A DNA stretch of 64,000 nt, taken from positions 431,851-495,850 of the forward strand of contig MU657169.1 in NCBI GenBank assembly GCA_026770575.1, given 5' to 3'. The position numbers and the translations under genes were made by a program. Source of the stretch: Pelagophyceae sp. CCMP2097. Its lineage: Eukaryota > Sar > Pelagophyceae. The notes beneath the pieces were generated by a model that saw only the letters and a program-made list of their open reading frames with translations, ran no database searches and was not told the origin of the DNA. Shown here one piece after another: positions 60,220-64,000 of the stretch. The first letter of the stretch is position 1. The number at the start of each line of letters is the position of its first letter.

Positions 60220-63200
60220 TTAGGGCGCGGGGCCGTCGTCGTCCGCCTCCGCGAGCTCGACGAGGCTGGAGAAGCGGAGGCGCGTCGTCGTCGTCGTCGT
60301 CGTCGTCGCCGTGGCTCCGTGCGGCGGAGCGTCGTGGCGCGGCGGCGCGTCGTGGCTCGTGGTGAAAAGGGAACGAGAAGTAGAAGTCACTGGTGAAAGA
60401 GCCGTCGCCGTCGCCATGTCCGCCAAATTCATCAGCGGCGCCATCAGCGGCGCCACGACCCGCGGAGCCGCGGCCAGAGGCACGGCGGTCCTCGGTGGCG
60501 CGGCCGCCCTCGGGGGCGCGGCGGCCCTCGGTGGCGCAGCGGCCCTCGGGGGTGCGGCGGCCCTCGGGGGCGCAGCCGGAGGAGGCAGAGGAGGCGCGGC
60601 CGGAGGAGGAGGCGCAATCGTCGTCGCCGACTCGGCCGCCGGAGATTCCTCTTCGGGCGGCGCGTACCGGACGGTCGGGCGCCGCCGGGGCCGCGCGTCT
60701 TCGTCGAGCCGCGCGTCTTCGAAGCCGTCGACTTCCCTCGTAACCAAAGGCGGCGACGGCGGCGACCGGCTGCGCCGCAGCAGCCAATTCGGCGCGAGGC
60801 TCGGGCCCGGGAAGCGGACCTCTGTAAACGGCGAAGCTCCTCTTAAGCCCACGCCGCCGTCTCGAACCGCCGCTGCCGCGTCGGGCCGCGCCGCCATGCG
60901 GACCGCCGCGGCCGCCGCGTCGAGCCGCGCCAAGGGCATTTCGACCTTTGTGAACGGCGCGCGGCTCGCCGGCGCGCGGCTCGCCGGCGCGGGCGGCGGC
61001 CGGCCGGCCGTCCGAATAGGGCCGGCCGATCGGTTGAGCACCGCCGCCGCAGCCGCCGTAAACGAGTCGCCGTAGCGCTTGCCCGCGGCCGGCCTAGACA
61101 AGCCGTGCCTCGGCGCCGCCGCCCGGCCGTAGCCTGAGGAGGCCGTCGTCCGGCAGGTGTCCGTCCGGCCGGTGTCCGCGCGGCCGCCGTCGGCCTGCCG
61201 CCGGCGCACGGCTGCGAGCCAGCCGTAGAACCACGGCGCGGCGAGCGGCGCGCGGCCCGCGCGGCGCTTCTGCGCCTCGCGCGCGTTTGAAAGCCAGTCG
61301 CGGAGTGCTTTACGGCACCGGTACATCGACGCGCGCCCGGCGAGTGCACGTCTCTGGAACGCGCGCCGCCGCGACTCGGCCGCGCGCAGGCCGAGCTGCG
61401 CCAGGCACCGCCCGAGGTGGTGCGCCGCGCCGCGGTCGTATAAAACTCGGCGGTCGACGGTGGCGCTGCTGTCGGTCGGGGGAGACAGCGCCGGCGGTCG
61501 GAAGTCGCGGCACGGCCTCCTCGCCGTTTGTGGCGGCGGTTTCACGGCGTGGAACCTGCCGCTCCAGCGCTCGATGGCGCGGCGTTGGAGCGAGGCAGCG
61601 TGCTGCAAAGTGGACGCAAGCCTCAGTGCGACGTCCACCTGCCGCGACGCGCGGAGGCGGCGGAGTCTTCGAAAAACGCGCTTCGCGGTCCTGCGGAAGA
61701 CGGCTGCGGCGTCATCGGAAGCGTTGGCGCGCGCGTGCGCTCGGAGGCGCGCGAGGCCGCGTCTTGCGGAAAATCGCCAGACGGCCGCGCCCCTGCGTCG
61801 GCTCGCGGCCGCGGCGGCGTGCCAGAACCGCAAAGCGCGGCGCCTTTCAACAATGGAACGCGTCGCCGCGGACCGCTTCGAGGCGCGGCGCGCTAAAACG
61901 CGCGCCGTCGTGAAGCGCGCGAGCGCGAGGAGGGCGCGGCTTTTTTTCGCGTCGTCCGCCGCACGCCCAAGCGCCGCGTCGACGCGCCGCGCGGATGCGT
62001 GCTTCCGCAGCATCGCGAAACACAGGCGAGCCGCGCGCCGCTTTTGGCACGCTTGCGCGATGACGAAGCGCTGCCTCGACGCCGCATCGGCGCGGGCGTG
62101 TTTGCGCAAACGGAGCAGGCCACCCCGCGCGAGCGCCCTCAGACAGTGCCGCTTCGCCAACGCCGCCACATGACGCCGCAGCACGCACAGCTTCGCGCGC
62201 CGTTTTAGTGCGGTGATTGCGCGCTGGGCAAAGTGCTTGGCGTCCGCCACTTCTGCTTTGCAAATCTGCACCGCCCTCGCACCCCGGCGCAGCCGGCCGG
62301 CGCGGACGCGGTGGTGGAAGATCGCGCGCAGCGCCGCGCGGAGGAGCACTGTCGCGCAGTGCGCGTCGCCGAGTCGGCGCGCGTGGGCCCTGCGCGAGCA
62401 GCGCCGCCGCAAAACATGTAAAGCTTCGCGCAGCCGTTTCGCGTCGATTTTCTGCGACCCGCTCAACAAGTGCTTCCGCCGCCGGTAAGCCTGCTGCGTC
62501 CGCGCGCGCCAAATTCGCAGCGCTGAAGTGAGTTGGCGCCGGAGGAGCTTGAGATGTTTGCCATCTGCCATCTGCTCCACGCACCTCGCAATAATCTGCC
62601 GCCTGTGGTTCTCCGCGAGCGCCGAGATGACCAAGCGGCAACCCGCCGCAAAGTGGCAGTCCTGCGCGATTGCGAGGTGCTGTCGATTCGCTGCGCTTTT
62701 CAAAGCGTGCTGGGAGAGGCGCGCCAGGCACAGTCGGGCCGCGCTGCGCGCCGACGCTGTCGCGAGGTTGCGCCGGAGCCGCGCCGAGCAGACGTGGTCG
62801 CGCAGGCGCGCCAGAGCGCGGCGCTTGCGGTTCGCCAGAGTCCAGGCCGCGACGGATTGCCTCAAAGCCGCAAACGCGCGCCACCGCTGTAGAGCGCTGC
62901 GCCTTGAAAAAATCGAGCGGCCGGCGTCGGCGCGGTCAAAGGCCTGGCGGTGGCGCACGGCTGCGAGCCACTTGCTTAAAGCCCGCCGGGCGCGCACGAG
63001 GCGCAGCTCGCGCGCCTCGACGACGAGAGCGAACATTGCCTGGAGACCGAGTCTCGCGCGCCTCGGGGCGATGACGAGGACCCTGCCACGGTCGCAGCGG
63101 TCCGCCGCGCGCCGCGTGCGCCGCGCGGCCTTGCAGCGCTGGGCGAAGACGGCCAGAGCGCGCCGCTGCTGCAGCGCCGCCACGCGCGCCGTGATCGCAC

Positions 63201-63246
63201 CTACGTCGAGCTCCATCAGTATGCGTCGAGCCCGTCGACCCTGCAT
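60220..63246 (-). CDS. Sfi1-like centrin-binding repeat protein (large, helical, Arg-rich)
   Basis: One open frame of 1008 residues from MQGRRARRILMELDVGAITA to the stop at 60220. The first 600 residues are repeated helices of roughly 30-35 residues rich in Ala, Arg and Leu with conserved Trp, such as ALSKWLAAVRHRQAFDRADA, ALRIWRARTQQAYRRRKHLL, ALRFWHAAAAASRRRGA and ALRDWLSNAREAQKRR. This AxxxW/LRR pattern is like Sfi1 repeats, which bind centrin in centrosome, spindle-pole and basal-body fibres. The C-terminal 300 residues are disordered, Pro/Ala-rich (PPRAAA repeats) and end acidic. A 5' exon may exist at about 63570-63280 (MIAASLAARLSSTRAAQESE ending at a GTGAGT), but its phase does not fit the acceptors I can see. 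The family assignment is by pattern only. Confidence 0.65.
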   Translation of the reverse strand: MQGRRARRILMELDVGAITARVAALQQRRALAVFAQRCKAARRTRRAADRCDRGRVLVIAPRRARLGLQAMFALVVEARELRLVRARRALSKWLAAVRHRQAFDRADAGRSIFSRRSALQRWRAFAALRQSVAAWTLANRKRRALARLRDHVCSARLRRNLATASARSAARLCLARLSQHALKSAANRQHLAIAQDCHFAAGCRLVISALAENHRRQIIARCVEQMADGKHLKLLRRQLTSALRIWRARTQQAYRRRKHLLSGSQKIDAKRLREALHVLRRRCSRRAHARRLGDAHCATVLLRAALRAIFHHRVRAGRLRRGARAVQICKAEVADAKHFAQRAITALKRRAKLCVLRRHVAALAKRHCLRALARGGLLRLRKHARADAASRQRFVIAQACQKRRAARLCFAMLRKHASARRVDAALGRAADDAKKSRALLALARFTTARVLARRASKRSAATRSIVERRRALRFWHAAAAASRRRGAAVWRFSARRGLARLRAHARANASDDAAAVFRRTAKRVFRRLRRLRASRQVDVALRLASTLQHAASLQRRAIERWSGRFHAVKPPPQTARRPCRDFRPPALSPPTDSSATVDRRVLYDRGAAHHLGRCLAQLGLRAAESRRRAFQRRALAGRASMYRCRKALRDWLSNAREAQKRRAGRAPLAAPWFYGWLAAVRRRQADGGRADTGRTDTCRTTASSGYGRAAAPRHGLSRPAAGKRYGDSFTAAAAAVLNRSAGPIRTAGRPPPAPASRAPASRAPFTKVEMPLARLDAAAAAVRMAARPDAAAAVRDGGVGLRGASPFTEVRFPGPSLAPNWLLRRSRSPPSPPLVTREVDGFEDARLDEDARPRRRPTVRYAPPEEESPAAESATTIAPPPPAAPPLPPPAAPPRAAAPPRAAAPPRAAAPPRAAAPPRTAVPLAAAPRVVAPLMAPLMNLADMATATALSPVTSTSRSLFTTSHDAPPRHDAPPHGATATTTTTTTTRLRFSSLVELAEADDDGPAP

Positions 63247-64000
63247 CTCCTCCGTGCCCTTGCGCCCATGGACTCACGCTGGTGGCGGCAGCGCGCCTGC
63301 ATCCTTCGCAGCGTCCGCCGCAGCGCCGCGAATACCCAACGTCCGCGCGCGCGCCGCTCCAGCGCGTGCGCGCGCAGCAACGCGAGCGCACACCGCGTCG
63401 TCGGCGCCGACCGCCGCGGGCCGGACAGAGCCTACCAGCCGCGTCGGACGTTGGCCGCGCCCCGGCGGCGCCGCGGGCCGCACGCTGCTGAAGATGGCCT
63501 CGAACTCCGACTCTTGCGCCGCGCGCGTGCTCGAGAGCCGCGCCGCCAGCGACGCGGCGATCATGCCGCCGCCGCCGCAAAGGCCGCGCGGCGCGGTCAA
63601 CGAAAAGAAGTCTCGATGCCAGTTTTGTTTTTGTTTTTTTAAAGCGACGACGTTTATTCGAACAGGGAGACGCCCACGTTCGGCGCCCGTCTCCGCGGTG
63701 CTCACAACTCTCGTGCCGTTCAGCCGGCGCGCTCGCTCAGGGTCTTGGGACGAAATTTTTGGAGCCTCGCAAGGTCCAAGCAGAGGGGCACCCGAACACA
63801 GAGGTGCGCGCTCGCTCTCGGCAGGTTCGAATACGGGGCACCGAGGCGCGAACAGCTACATGTGATCGCAAACAACTAGAGAACTATAGTTCGCGGGTCC
63901 CCCGATAGCTCGATTGCGGTCGACGCAGCGACGATCACTCGGGGGCGGCGCTCCTCCTGAGGTCTGGGCTCGGAGCGTTCGAAGAGCGTCGCAACGGCGG
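63247..64000. other. Upstream region of the Sfi1-like gene, possible extra exon
   Basis: About 750 bp to the window end. A minus-strand frame at 63570-63274 may be a 5' exon. The block ttttgtttttgttttttt (63620-63640) and the near-palindrome ctagagaactatagtt (63878) are local AT-rich features. No gene is supported beyond 63710. Confidence 0.35.

Noticed and set aside
62528..63865. 445-residue plus-strand frame opposite the Sfi1-like gene
   Set aside because: Arg/Ser/Ala-rich shadow without domains. The minus frame is longer (1008 residues) and shows regular helical repeats with Trp.

Overview
This window is nuclear DNA from a compact, GC-rich eukaryote, most likely a photosynthetic stramenopile and probably a pelagophyte close to Aureococcus. 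The evidence is: spliced genes with very short introns (about 45-120 bp); eukaryote-only proteins (Sec61 alpha, ribosomal protein L9, TVP23, an RBM5/10-like splicing factor, a DYRK-type kinase, an Sfi1-like protein); a plastid fibrillin; and paralogous WD40 and MYND-RING-Sel1 proteins of a kind I associate with pelagophyte genomes. The species call is inference. Coordinates are locus spans; exon borders are given where splice sites and phase agree.

Layout. 0.4-9.3 kb: a secreted-type glycosyltransferase-like gene (-), an RBM5/10-like gene (+), a glutamine-rich splicing-type protein (-) and an unknown gene (+). 9.5-17.7 kb: a sulfotransferase (+), a RING protein (-), an assembly gap of 910 N flanked by an 84-bp inverted repeat, a CAP-Gly protein (-) and a PhyH-like dioxygenase (+). 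The 3' end of the sulfotransferase recurs as a 202-bp copy 4.57 kb away. 18-30.5 kb: a WD40 gene, a BMT5-like rRNA methyltransferase, a Skp1-type GlcNAc transferase (-), a lamin-tail/beta-propeller surface protein, another glycosyltransferase-like protein (-), a nucleotide-sugar transporter (-) and a small unknown protein. 30.9-40.7 kb: a MYND-RING-Sel1 gene, a CCDC112-like coiled coil, RPL9, SEC61 alpha, a fibrillin (-) and TVP23 (-). 40.9-50.6 kb: a TrhO-OMT fusion, a plastid-type membrane protein (-), an EamA transporter (-), a decayed MYND-Sel1 copy, an OGFOD2-like oxygenase (-) and a DOT1-like methyltransferase. 50.9-64 kb: a foldback repeat, another 2OG oxygenase, a DYRK-like kinase, a WD40 copy with a nonsense codon, an aldo/keto reductase (-), a small membrane protein and a large Sfi1-like protein (-).

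How the genes fit together. There are no operons; genes are packed head-to-head and tail-to-tail with 50-500 bp spacers. Several belong to the secretory/glycosylation system (Sec61, TVP23, three glycosyltransferase-like proteins, a nucleotide-sugar transporter, a sulfotransferase). Several are RNA-modification or splicing genes.

The most interesting gene is at 40932-43792. It joins a TrhO-type tRNA U34 hydroxylase (rhodanese, CTGGIRC motif) to a TrmR/COMT-type O-methyltransferase, so one polypeptide could perform both steps from U34 to 5-methoxyuridine. A second theme is intron structure: many introns contain short tandem duplications, and one (17333-17382) is bounded by a 21-bp repeat spanning CAG|GT, as expected for intron birth by tandem duplication.
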